Shown here in pieces: positions 1-6,055 of a DNA stretch of 8,427 nucleotides. Position numbers and translations under genes: made by a program. Each line of letters starts with the position of its first letter. Within the stretch, counting starts at the first letter, position 1. A model generated the notes under the pieces. The model searched no databases. It was not told the DNA's origin and saw only the letters and a list, made by a program, of their open reading frames with translations. The stretch covers positions 1 through 8,427 of the forward strand of contig CALCEK010000145.1 in assembly GCA_937900125.1 (NCBI GenBank). Reading direction: 5' to 3'. Origin of the DNA: an uncultured Treponema sp. (GTDB lineage Bacteria > Spirochaetota > Spirochaetia > Treponematales > Treponemataceae).

Positions 1-363
1 AAAAATGTTTTGCAATTTTGTCCTTTTTAGGCTTGCAAAAAACACATAAGTGGCTTTTTTATTTTCAATAAAGAATGATACAAAGAAAAAATCCTCCAAT
101 TTCGAAAACAGTCAGCAACTAATTAGTAGAAAAACAAATATCCCAGGAGGCAAATATCACCATAAAGGCGTATGAGTAATTGTGACAAATGCCGAAATTA
201 AAAAAATCCTGCCATATTCCGAAAAAATTCAGCAATTGAGTAGTAGAGGGACAAATATTCTACCAGGAAAATATGACCATATTCAGAGAGCAGATTTTTG
301 ACGGAATGTAACAAAAATTAAATAACCGTCAAAAAAGCGTGCAGATTTCAAAAAAAGTCATCA
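1..363. other. Gene-free AT-rich leader with decayed repeats
   Basis: I see no intact gene here. The stretch is very AT-rich. It holds the first two and the start of the third copy of a diverged tandem repeat (separate entry) and a 10-bp inverted repeat at 295-335. One frame is open from 50 to the TGA at 173-175 and again to the TGA at 299-301, but neither segment has a convincing start and Shine-Dalgarno. A perfect AGGAGG at 144-149 has no start codon at a useful distance. The stretch is best read as the decayed remains of small related genes, which is inference from the repeats. Confidence 0.55.
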
Positions 364-415
364 ATGAGTACTGAAGAAGGAAATTATTCTCGAGCATTAG
401 AATTTTTAGACAATA
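71..415 (+). repeat. Three diverged tandem repeats, partly coding remnants
   Basis: Copy 1 (about 71-175) and copy 2 (about 182-301) share a clear core: AATCCT, then a GAAAA stretch, CAGCAA, AGTAGA, ACAAATAT, CCAGG and AAATAT-ACCATA. The AGTAGA motif recurs 117 bp apart (125 and 242). In the same forward frame both copies read as similar protein ends: SQQLISRKTNI then GGKYHH, and IQQLSSRGTNI then GKYDH, each followed by a stop (173-175 and 299-301). Copy 3 (about 300-415) is weaker. It aligns through CATCAATGAGTA at 359-370, about 128 bp after copy 2, and through AATATTC near 412, and it runs into the gene that starts at 364. The conserved frame in copies 1 and 2 suggests they were once coding. 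Copies 1 and 2 are secure by eye; copy 3 is tentative. Confidence 0.6.
295..335. promoter_or_regulatory. Inverted repeat around a possible promoter core
   Basis: TTTTTGACGG at 295-304 and CCGTCAAAAA at 326-335 are perfect 10-bp inverted repeats separated by 21 nt. The left arm contains TTGACG (298-303), a good -35 match. The sequence 17 nt further on (AATAAC, 321-326) is a poor but possible -10. The site lies 29 nt upstream of the small gene at 364 and could be an operator or a hairpin. The symmetry is seen directly; the role is inferred. Confidence 0.35.
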
Positions 416-600
416 TTCCATTAAATACACTGCTGAGCCAACATGCTACATACAGGAATTATTTATCTGGGATGGCATATGATCAGGGGCTAAGAGGAAA
501 TGATATTGAAGAATATGTAGAAGAGAAAATTAGAACGTTTGACTTGTTCATTCTCAATCTCCAAAATGGCAATAATGAATGGGATGGGAATTTATTATGA
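364..600 (+). CDS. Small hypothetical protein, 78 aa
   Basis: I do not recognise this protein. It is 78 aa, soluble, acidic and probably helical, with no signal peptide or membrane segment. It contains the stretch LDNIPLNTLLSQHATYRNY and an acidic stretch NDIEEYVEEKI near residues 46-56. No Shine-Dalgarno precedes the ATG at 364, so it may be a remnant of a longer gene or be poorly translated. Its 5' end lies in the third copy of the upstream tandem repeat. Its TGA (598-600) overlaps the ATG (597-599) of the next gene as ATGA, the usual sign of translational coupling, so the pair probably forms one transcript. The pairing with a small membrane protein recalls accessory cargo such as immunity genes, but no toxin is visible and no function can be assigned. 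Confidence 0.5.
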   Translation: MSTEEGNYSRALEFLDNIPLNTLLSQHATYRNYLSGMAYDQGLRGNDIEEYVEEKIRTFDLFILNLQNGNNEWDGNLL

Positions 601-824
601 ATGGTGCCAGAAAAACAGTAATTATTATCAGTCTGATAATGTCTCCTATAGTAATAATCCTTATTGTTTTTTTATTAAGGGTATTTGTAATCAGAAAAGT
701 TGTAATCGATGAATATTCACCTGATAATAAATATCATATAGTAATTTCAGAAATTGGTCAGTCAAAATGGCCGTTTGGAGAGTCCAATTGTCAGATAAAA
801 TTAAAAAATGGAATACAATGCGCT
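597..824 (+). pseudogene. Truncated DUF5412-like gene fused to yczE
   Basis: The 5' 76 codons of the 597-1520 reading frame look like the start of a separate small membrane protein: an N-terminal helix, then a short extracytoplasmic part with SPDNKYHIVISEIG and KWPFGESN. These motifs are what I associate with DUF5412-like small proteins, recalled rather than searched. The fragment lacks a normal C-terminus and stop and runs in frame into the YczE region at about 825. Up to about 825 the DNA is very AT-rich, with many AAA/ATA codons; beyond it G runs such as GGGGGCG and GGGGGC appear. A deletion that joined an acquired gene to a resident one would explain this. Confidence 0.4.
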
Positions 825-1520
825 ATGAAATTTGACGTAAAGCAATTTATTGGTGAACAATTTTGGAAACGCTTCTTTATTATGTTTTTTGGCATTCTTT
901 TGATGGGGGCGTTTTTGTCGATTTTGCGGCTGATTGGCTGGGGGCTTGACCCGTACACTTTTCAAAATGACATCGTTCGGCGCAGAATCGGCTGGACGTT
1001 AGGGAATTGGAACTTACTTTTTAACGCTGCCCTTTTTGTTTTTGTGATAATTTTTAATCGCAAACTAATCGGGCTGGGAACGCTTGTAAACTGGGTGATG
1101 ATTGGCTATTCGATGGATTTTTTCACTTGGGTTTGGAACAAGTTACCCGCGTTTTTGCAACTCTTTTCTGACGAGCGTTTTTTGTGGGCGAAAATTTGCA
1201 TTTTTATTCTTTCAATTTTGGGCTTTGTTATAAGTGCCTCTTTTTATATGAATGCGGATATGGGACTTTCGCCCTACGATGCTTTTGCCTACATTTTAGG
1301 TCACGCAATAAAGAAAATTCCTTTTTTTATTACAAGAATTTGTTACGACCTTTTGGCAATAGTGGTGGGGCTTGCTGTTGCGTTCGGCACGGATATTCCT
1401 ACAAGTCCTGCGTGGATTAGCTCTGTGATTATGGCATTTCTTTTGGGACCTACGATTCAAATTGTCGGGAATTTTATGAACAAGTACGTTTTAAAATTAC
1501 AAAAAACTCAAGCCTGCTAA
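597..1520 (+). CDS. YczE-family membrane protein with foreign N-terminus
   Basis: This is an integral membrane protein of 307 aa if it starts at ATG 597, which overlaps the preceding stop (ATGA) and has GGGATGGG at 581-588 as a possible ribosome site; the upstream ATG at 579 is less likely. Residues 77-307 match the YczE/COG2364 family of inner-membrane proteins. FWKRFFIMFFGILLMG opens the first of about six membrane segments, and the motifs GWGLDPYTF (near 114-122) and DMGLSPYDAF (near 221-230) are typical and repeat each other. Family members are about 200-230 aa and their transport role is unclear. Residues 1-76 are different: one membrane helix (about 7-30), then a polar part with SPDNKYHIVISE and WPFG, like small DUF5412-type proteins. 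An in-frame ATG at 825 would give a normal 231-aa YczE protein, but it has no good Shine-Dalgarno. The gene is probably a fusion. The YczE assignment is fairly sure; the start is not. Confidence 0.7.
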   Translation: MNGARKTVIIISLIMSPIVIILIVFLLRVFVIRKVVIDEYSPDNKYHIVISEIGQSKWPFGESNCQIKLKNGIQCAMKFDVKQFIGEQFWKRFFIMFFGILLMGAFLSILRLIGWGLDPYTFQNDIVRRRIGWTLGNWNLLFNAALFVFVIIFNRKLIGLGTLVNWVMIGYSMDFFTWVWNKLPAFLQLFSDERFLWAKICIFILSILGFVISASFYMNADMGLSPYDAFAYILGHAIKKIPFFITRICYDLLAIVVGLAVAFGTDIPTSPAWISSVIMAFLLGPTIQIVGNFMNKYVLKLQKTQAC

Positions 1521-1546
1521 TTTTTTTGTGGCGAGAAATTTTTACG

Positions 1547-2587
1547 ATGAATTTTTGTCTTTTAAAAAAAACGGGATTTTTTGTCGCAACATTTTTTCTT
1601 ATTGCTGAATTTTCTTCTTGCAAAAAGAAAACTGATTCTTCAAAAACGGTTCAGGCTTTGGGGACTATTTGTACAATTCAATTATACGAAAACGCTTCCG
1701 ACGCTTTGTATGCTGAACTTTTTAATCGGCTTTTCCAAATTGAATCTGAGTTTTCAGTACAAAATCCAGATTCGGAACTTAGCCGAGTAAATGCCGCTAG
1801 TGGAAAAAATGCGGTGTTTGTCGGTCAAGATGTTGCTTTTGTTTTGCAAACTGCACTTGATGTTGCGCAAAAATCTGACGGAGCTTTTGACCCAACCATT
1901 GGACCGCTTGTAAATTTATGGGGAATCAATACAGAAAATGCGCACGTTCCCGCGCAACAAGAAATTGAAAACGCAAAATCTTTGGTAAATTGGCGCAATG
2001 TCGATTTTTCTTTAACTCAAAATGGCGCAGAAGTGTTTTTGCAAAAAGAAGGAATGGCTTTGGATTTAGGCGGAATTGCAAAAGGTTTTGCCGCAGACGA
2101 ACTTGCAAAAATCCTAAAAGAAAAAAAAGTTTCTTACGCACTAATCAATTTAGGGGGAAACGTTTTTGCATTCGGAAACAAAAAATCAAATGCAAACTGG
2201 AAAATCGGAATCAGAAATCCATTTGCCACCCAAGCGGACGTGGCTCTTGTTTTAGAGCTTGGGGGCGACGCTTCCGTTGTAACAAGTGGCAGTTACGAAC
2301 GATTTTTTGAGCAAGACGGAAAACTATATCACCATATTCTTGACCCGCGCACGGGGTATCCTTGCGAAAGCGGTTTTGAAAGTGTAAGCATAATTTTGCC
2401 TTCTTCACTTTTTGCCGATGCTTTTAGTACAACGGCTTTTGTTTTGGGGGATTCTGATTTTTGGGCGCGATTTGATTGTGAGGCGATTTTTATAAAAAGC
2501 GATGGGCGAGTAATTGCCTCTTCTTCATTACAAAATAAGCTTTCTGTTTTTGACCCACATTTTTCAGAATGTGAATTTAGAAATTAA
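1547..2587 (+). CDS. apbE: ApbE-family FAD:protein FMN transferase lipoprotein
   Basis: Members of this family hydrolyse FAD and/or attach FMN through phosphoester links to Thr/Ser of periplasmic proteins such as RnfG/NqrC subunits. The T. pallidum relative, Ftp (TP0796), is described as a metal-dependent FAD pyrophosphatase. The protein is 346 aa from ATG 1547; a longer TTG frame from 1526 would put extra charged residues before the signal peptide. Residues 1-24 form a lipoprotein signal with FSSC as a relaxed spirochaetal lipobox (Cys25). Family motifs follow in order: DGAFDPTIGPLVNLWG (111-126), DLGGIAKGFAAD (173-184), INLGGN (200-205), SGSYERF (247-253), HHILDPRTGYP (262-272) and ADAFSTT (290-296). 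The last two hold the usual metal and flavin ligands, so the enzyme looks intact. It begins 26 nt after the YczE gene with only a weak GGCGAG upstream, so co-transcription is likely. Its TAA lies in the inverted repeat of the element that follows. Confidence 0.92.
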   Translation: MNFCLLKKTGFFVATFFLIAEFSSCKKKTDSSKTVQALGTICTIQLYENASDALYAELFNRLFQIESEFSVQNPDSELSRVNAASGKNAVFVGQDVAFVLQTALDVAQKSDGAFDPTIGPLVNLWGINTENAHVPAQQEIENAKSLVNWRNVDFSLTQNGAEVFLQKEGMALDLGGIAKGFAADELAKILKEKKVSYALINLGGNVFAFGNKKSNANWKIGIRNPFATQADVALVLELGGDASVVTSGSYERFFEQDGKLYHHILDPRTGYPCESGFESVSIILPSSLFADAFSTTAFVLGDSDFWARFDCEAIFIKSDGRVIASSSLQNKLSVFDPHFSECEFRN

Positions 2588-2588
2588 G

Positions 2589-2633
2589 GGCATCTCGAAA
2601 AAATCGTTTTAAATAATTTTTTTTTGAGATGCC
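2589..2633. terminator. Stem-loop after apbE, likely terminator
   Basis: GGCATCTCGAAAAAA (2589-2603) pairs with TTTTTTTGAGATGCC (2619-2633) as a 15-bp stem with one G-U wobble and a 15-nt loop. It starts one base after the apbE stop. A run of nine T lies inside the 3' arm rather than after it, so it is not a textbook intrinsic terminator, but it is well placed to end the apbE transcript. Confidence 0.5.
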
Positions 2634-2638
2634 GTCGA

Positions 2639-2671
2639 GTTCTAAGTCGTTGAAATACAACAACTTAGAAC
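2639..2671. terminator. Strong central stem-loop between convergent genes
   Basis: GTTCTAAGTCGTTG (2639-2652) and CAACAACTTAGAAC (2658-2671) form a 14-bp stem around the loop AAATA. The single mismatch (C2648/A2662) becomes a G-U wobble in a transcript of the minus strand, so the hairpin is fully paired there. It may stabilise or end the flgF transcript. It lacks a T run on either side. Confidence 0.45.
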
Positions 2672-2720
2672 ATCGCATTTTCAAAGTTACCTCTAAAAAT
2701 TGCAATTTTTAGAGATTCCC

Positions 2721-3521
2721 TTAACGATTTACGCTTACAACTTTACCCCAAAGCGTTTCCATCATTGCATCTTCAGTTTGAATTGTCTTTTGATTTGCTT
2801 CGTAGGCACGATTTACTTCAATCATTTGAACCATCTCGTTTACAACATTTACATTGCTTGTTTCGGTATAGCCTTGCAAAAGTCTAGGACGTTCATTGCC
2901 CTCTGCTATGTGATATTCGCCTGAAATTTCATTTGTATTCCAAAGCGATGAACCTTGTTTCTTTAAATATCGTTCATTGTCAAAACGAACAAGTTTTAGG
3001 CGGTCAACAAAGGTGTTGTCCTCTTTTGTGTAAATCATTCCGTCTTCGTTTGCAAAAAAATCACTATCGGGAACAGAAATTGGACCATTTTCGCCTAGCA
3101 CGGGGTAGCCTTCTTTTGTGAGCAAAAGCCCTTCTTTTCCGCGCATAAAGTTTCCATTTCTTGTAAACCGCTCCCCATCTGGTGTTTGGACTACAAAAAA
3201 TCCTTCCCCGCTCAAAGCCATATCAGTGCTTGTTTCTGTTGATTTGAATGAACCTTGGTCAAAATCAGTATATAGTTCGTTTGTTTCTACTCCCAATCCT
3301 AATTTTCCGATTATTGGAGCTACGTCCGCAGAACCAAAGGCTGTGTGGTATACACCGTCTGCCTGTGTTCGGCGCAATAAAAGTTCAGAAAAAGACTTGC
3401 TTACTGGAATGTCTTTTTTGAATCCCGTTGTGTCAACATTTGCGAGATTGTTTGAAATTGCGTCTAAGCGATTTTGTTGGGCATTCATTCCGCTTGCACC
3501 GATGTACCAGCCTCTAATCAT
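2721..3521 (-). CDS. flgF: Flagellar rod protein FlgF
   Basis: A 266-aa axial protein of the flagellar basal body rod, exported by the flagellar type III system and, in spirochaetes, part of the periplasmic flagellum. The start is ATG at 3521, preceded by GAGG five nt upstream. The alternative GTG at 3527 lies inside that ribosome site and is rejected. Residues 1-36 are the rod/hook N-terminal domain (MIRGWYIGASGM, then NNLANVDTTGFKKD). The middle contains the LSGEGFFVVQTPDGERFTRNG motif of FlgE/F/G proteins. The C-terminus has the Flg_bbr_C motif SNVNVVNEMVQMIEVNRAYE and ends near ETLWGKVV. The MIRG- start and the ending favour FlgF over FlgG. Length is normal for the family. The gene stands alone: flgG, which I recall next to its paralogue in T. 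pallidum, is not here. No clear promoter is visible upstream. Confidence 0.88.
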   Translation of the reverse strand: MIRGWYIGASGMNAQQNRLDAISNNLANVDTTGFKKDIPVSKSFSELLLRRTQADGVYHTAFGSADVAPIIGKLGLGVETNELYTDFDQGSFKSTETSTDMALSGEGFFVVQTPDGERFTRNGNFMRGKEGLLLTKEGYPVLGENGPISVPDSDFFANEDGMIYTKEDNTFVDRLKLVRFDNERYLKKQGSSLWNTNEISGEYHIAEGNERPRLLQGYTETSNVNVVNEMVQMIEVNRAYEANQKTIQTEDAMMETLWGKVVSVNR

Positions 3522-3578
3522 ATACACCTCATTTTTTTTGTTTAGACCTGTTTTAAAATGAATATTTTTAACAGTTCT

Positions 3579-3627
3579 AGGGAAAATCTAAAAATAACAT
3601 TTTTTAAGTTCTTAGAGATTCCACTTA
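3579..3627. repeat. Short relative of the 2584-2724 palindromic element
   Basis: GGAAAATCTAAAAA (3581-3594) and TTCTTAGAGATTCC (3609-3622) are imperfect inverted repeats with 11 of 14 pairs. The right arm plus ACTTA matches the right end of the element at 2704-2724 (TTAGAGATTCC then CTTA). The copy is about 50 bp and lacks the central stem-loop. It lies upstream of flgF on the minus strand and could sit in its leader. Confidence 0.4.
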
Positions 3628-3768
3628 CTTGAATATCGGAAAATCAAAATAGAATTTTAGCAACAATGAAAAAAATCTTGCATTTTCGCCTACTATGCCG
3701 TTGCCCAAATGACAGGCAAATTTTGCGTCCCACTAGAATTTTTTACCATTTATTTATAGTGAAAATTC

Positions 3769-3796
3769 TTGTTTTATTGGAAAAATGAATTATACT
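3769..3796 (+). promoter_or_regulatory. Candidate sigma-70 promoter of sensor gene
   Basis: TTGTTT (3769-3774), a 16-nt gap and TATACT (3791-3796) give a reasonable vegetative promoter. Transcription would start near 3803, just before the first ATG at 3805. This argues for translation from the second ATG at 3829, which leaves room for a ribosome site. Confidence 0.45.
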
Positions 3797-3811
3797 TATA
3801 AATTATGGAGC

Positions 3812-3819
3812 GAGAGGGG
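3812..3819 (+). promoter_or_regulatory. Ribosome site that sets the start at 3829
   Basis: GAGAGGGG at 3812-3819 lies 9 nt before the ATG at 3829. The ATG at 3805 has no ribosome site, and its eight extra residues (MEREGLYR) would sit in front of a typical signal peptide beginning MYKKTPYLF. Confidence 0.55.
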
Positions 3820-3828
3820 TTGTATCGA

Positions 3829-6048
3829 ATGTATAAAAAAACACCATATTTGTTTGCATTTTTAACTTTTTTTTTCGTTCCATTTTTTGTAAAAGCTGAA
3901 GGTCTTGAACTTTCGGAAGAAGAGTTGCGCTTTATAAGTGAACACCCCGTTCTTGATGTTGTATGCGATTCTTCTTTTCCCCCATTTGAGTACATCGACA
4001 AAAACTCAGTTACACAAGGATATGAAGGAATCAACATAAGCCTTTTAAATAAAGCGGCGGGACTTTTGGGAATCAAGTTAAATTATATTCCTACAAAAAA
4101 TTATGATGAATCGATTTTGTATTTTAAAGAGCAAAAAGCGGATATTATTACAGGCTATCTTACGCAATTAGGTGATTTTACAGATTTTGAGCTTTCAAAT
4201 CCCTTGTACAAAATTAGCTTTTATTTAGTTACGCGAATCGGTTACAAAATTACCGAAGGGGACACAATTGCCCTTCCGTTGCTTGGTGGCGAAGAGTTAA
4301 ACGAAATTTATGCTCGTTTTCCAAAAGAAAAATACAATTACGTTTTTTATGAAAATTCGCAAAAGGTTCTTTCTAGTTTTCAAAAAGGAAAAAGCAATGC
4401 AATAATTGTAAATCAAATGGAATTAGATGATTTTTCGGGACTTTCAAGATTTTCTGTAGATGATATTCACGCGGATTATGTTCAAAGAATCGCGTTTAAT
4501 TCTTCGCTAAAAGAGGCAGAAAAACTTTTTGACAAGGCATTTGCTTCTTTTTCCGCCGATGAGTTTAATTCAATCGTTTATGTAAATTTAATGCGCCGCC
4601 ATTATTATTCTGCAACGCAAGAAAGTTCAAAACAATACGCATATTTGGCACTTTTATACGGAATAATAATTATTGTTGTGGTTTCAGCGATTATTTTTAT
4701 AGCGATTTCGGTGCTTTCTCACAAAAATGTAAGTTCAATAGAAAAAGATGAAGTTACTGGTTTGCCGACTTTTTCAAAGTTCCGCCACGATGTTCGTTTT
4801 GTCTTAAATCAAGCTGAAAAAAATGAATATATGCTTTTAACTGTTGACATTGATGATTTTAAGTTTATAAACAACAGTTATGGTTTTAACAAAGGGAATC
4901 TCATTTTGTTGGAACTTGGAACGTATTTTTCTGAGTGTATTGGAAAGCAAGGCTATGTTTGCCGTTTTTACGCCGACACTTTTGTGTTTTTTACTCGAAA
5001 AATGGATTTTTTCCAAATTGAAGATTTTGTTTATAATCTTACAAACGTCAATTCTCTTATAGAAAAATTTTTGCCTGAACATTACGAACTTTCTTTTAGC
5101 ACAAGCGTTTATTATATTGACGACCCGCAAATGGATATTACAAATATGATTGACAGGGCGAATATGGCTCGGCATCTAAAAGAAGGCAATTTTGCAACTC
5201 AGCGTGTCATTGAATATACAAAAGAAATGGACGATTCTATCGAATGGAATCGCGAAATTACTATGTCAATGAATAATGCCTTTGAAAACAACGAATTTGA
5301 AGTTTTCTTTCAGCCGAAATATTCGTTTTCTAATGAAAAAATTATGGGTGCAGAAGCTTTAATTCGCTGGGATTCGCCTGAAAAAGGACTTTTACCGCCA
5401 GACCGATTTGTTCCGCTTTTTGAGCGAAATGGATTTATACAAAAAATTGACCTTTATGTTTTTGAAACAGTTTGCAAATTTTTACAGAATTGGGCACACG
5501 CTTCTGAAAAAGGAGATTGCCCTCACCCGCTAACAATTTCTTTTAATCTTTCGCGCAATCACCTTTACAATCCTAACTTAATAAAAGATTTGTGTCTTAT
5601 TAAGGACAAATATGATATTGGTCCCAACCGATTAGAAGTAGAACTTACCGAAAGTATAATGTTTGATAATCAAAAACGACTCATTCACGTGATGAATCAA
5701 ATAAAAGCAGCGGGCTATTCCATTTCTGTAGATGATTTTGGTTCAGGTTATTCATCGTTAAATCTTTTAAAAGATATTCCCGCTGACGTTTTAAAACTTG
5801 ATAAAGGTTTTCTTTCAAATGTGCCATCAAACGAAAAAGAAAACACCATAATTTCTTCTGTAATCGATATGTCTAAACGCTTAAAAATGACAACTGTTGC
5901 AGAAGGCGTTGAAACTGGACCTCAAGCAAGACTTTTGATGGATATGGGCTGTGATATAGCGCAAGGATATTACTATTCAAAACCAATTCGGCAGTCTGAA
6001 TATTACGCGCTACTTTCTAAAGAATATATTGAATCTAATGAAACTTAA
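3829..6048 (+). CDS. Membrane sensor c-di-GMP phosphodiesterase (SBP-GGDEF-EAL)
   Basis: A 739-aa inner-membrane receptor expected to cleave c-di-GMP to pGpG in the cytoplasm in response to a periplasmic ligand. Residues 1-23 are a signal peptide ending VKA. Residues about 30-255 resemble a family 3 solute-binding (amino-acid-binding-like) domain, with SSFPPFEYIDKN and GYEGINISLLNKAA as typical stretches. One membrane helix lies at about 270-298. A GGDEF-type domain (about 305-462) keeps DEVTGLPTFSKF but has YADTF (381-385) where GGDEF should be, so cyclase activity is unlikely. The EAL domain (about 480-735) keeps EALIRW (Glu509), NLSRNHL (Asn573), ELTES (Glu605), DDFGSGYSS (Asp635-636), LKLD (Lys656), VAEGVET (Glu692) and QGYYYSKP, so it should be active. 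Ligand identity is unknown. glgC follows 64 nt later but has its own promoter. Confidence 0.88.
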   Translation: MYKKTPYLFAFLTFFFVPFFVKAEGLELSEEELRFISEHPVLDVVCDSSFPPFEYIDKNSVTQGYEGINISLLNKAAGLLGIKLNYIPTKNYDESILYFKEQKADIITGYLTQLGDFTDFELSNPLYKISFYLVTRIGYKITEGDTIALPLLGGEELNEIYARFPKEKYNYVFYENSQKVLSSFQKGKSNAIIVNQMELDDFSGLSRFSVDDIHADYVQRIAFNSSLKEAEKLFDKAFASFSADEFNSIVYVNLMRRHYYSATQESSKQYAYLALLYGIIIIVVVSAIIFIAISVLSHKNVSSIEKDEVTGLPTFSKFRHDVRFVLNQAEKNEYMLLTVDIDDFKFINNSYGFNKGNLILLELGTYFSECIGKQGYVCRFYADTFVFFTRKMDFFQIEDFVYNLTNVNSLIEKFLPEHYELSFSTSVYYIDDPQMDITNMIDRANMARHLKEGNFATQRVIEYTKEMDDSIEWNREITMSMNNAFENNEFEVFFQPKYSFSNEKIMGAEALIRWDSPEKGLLPPDRFVPLFERNGFIQKIDLYVFETVCKFLQNWAHASEKGDCPHPLTISFNLSRNHLYNPNLIKDLCLIKDKYDIGPNRLEVELTESIMFDNQKRLIHVMNQIKAAGYSISVDDFGSGYSSLNLLKDIPADVLKLDKGFLSNVPSNEKENTIISSVIDMSKRLKMTTVAEGVETGPQARLLMDMGCDIAQGYYYSKPIRQSEYYALLSKEYIESNET

Positions 6049-6055
6049 ATTTTTG

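Larger units (their letters stand above)
2584..2724. repeat. Palindromic element with terminal inverted repeats
   Basis: The space between two convergent genes is filled by one symmetrical element. Its ends (2584-2604 and 2704-2724) are inverted repeats of the form TTAAGGG-N-ATCTC-N-AAAAA with 18 of 21 positions matching. Each end is itself half of a local palindrome: 2589-2603 pairs with 2619-2633, and 2691-2714 is a perfect 24-nt palindrome. A strong stem-loop lies in the middle (2639-2671). The element has no room for a transposase. Both stop codons, TAA at 2585-2587 of apbE and TTA at 2721-2723 (TAA on the minus strand) of flgF, fall in the terminal repeats. It resembles a MITE- or REP-like unit that also acts as a two-way transcription end. 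The structure is seen directly; mobility is inferred. Confidence 0.6.
3522..3828. other. Divergent intergenic region between flgF and sensor gene
   Basis: About 300 bp without a gene separate the divergent flgF and sensor genes. It holds the flgF ribosome site (3527-3530), a short palindromic element (3579-3627) and the candidate sensor-gene promoter (3769-3796). Short matches such as TTGCC/GGCAA at 3701-3719 are too weak to call. I found no c-di-GMP riboswitch-like fold by eye. Confidence 0.5.

Noticed and set aside
8..40. TTTTGCAA/TTGCAAAA inverted repeat near the left edge
   Set aside because: Only 8 AT-rich pairs around a 17-nt loop with no flanking gene visible; it may be chance.
39..60. 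Possible terminator CAC-ATAA-GTG with A and T runs
   Set aside because: The GC core is only three pairs, and extending the stem needs a bulge.
144..149. Perfect AGGAGG Shine-Dalgarno in the leader
   Set aside because: The nearest ATG (172) is more than 20 nt away and opens no useful frame, and the sequence belongs to the repeat copy.
1526..1546. TTG start for the ApbE gene
   Set aside because: It adds WREIFT before a typical lipoprotein signal and has no ribosome site.
3118..3561. 147-aa plus-strand reading frame opposite flgF
   Set aside because: It mirrors codons of the well-supported flgF gene and has no homologous motif.
3701..3719. TTGCC/GGCAA hairpin upstream of the sensor gene
   Set aside because: Five pairs with a nine-nt loop; too weak to call a riboswitch or terminator.
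3805..3828. Longer start of the sensor gene at ATG 3805
   Set aside because: It lies almost at the predicted transcription start, has no ribosome site and adds charged residues before the signal peptide.
4837..5175. 112-aa minus-strand reading frame inside the sensor gene
   Set aside because: It is the antisense of the conserved GGDEF-domain coding region, with no ribosome site or recognisable motif.
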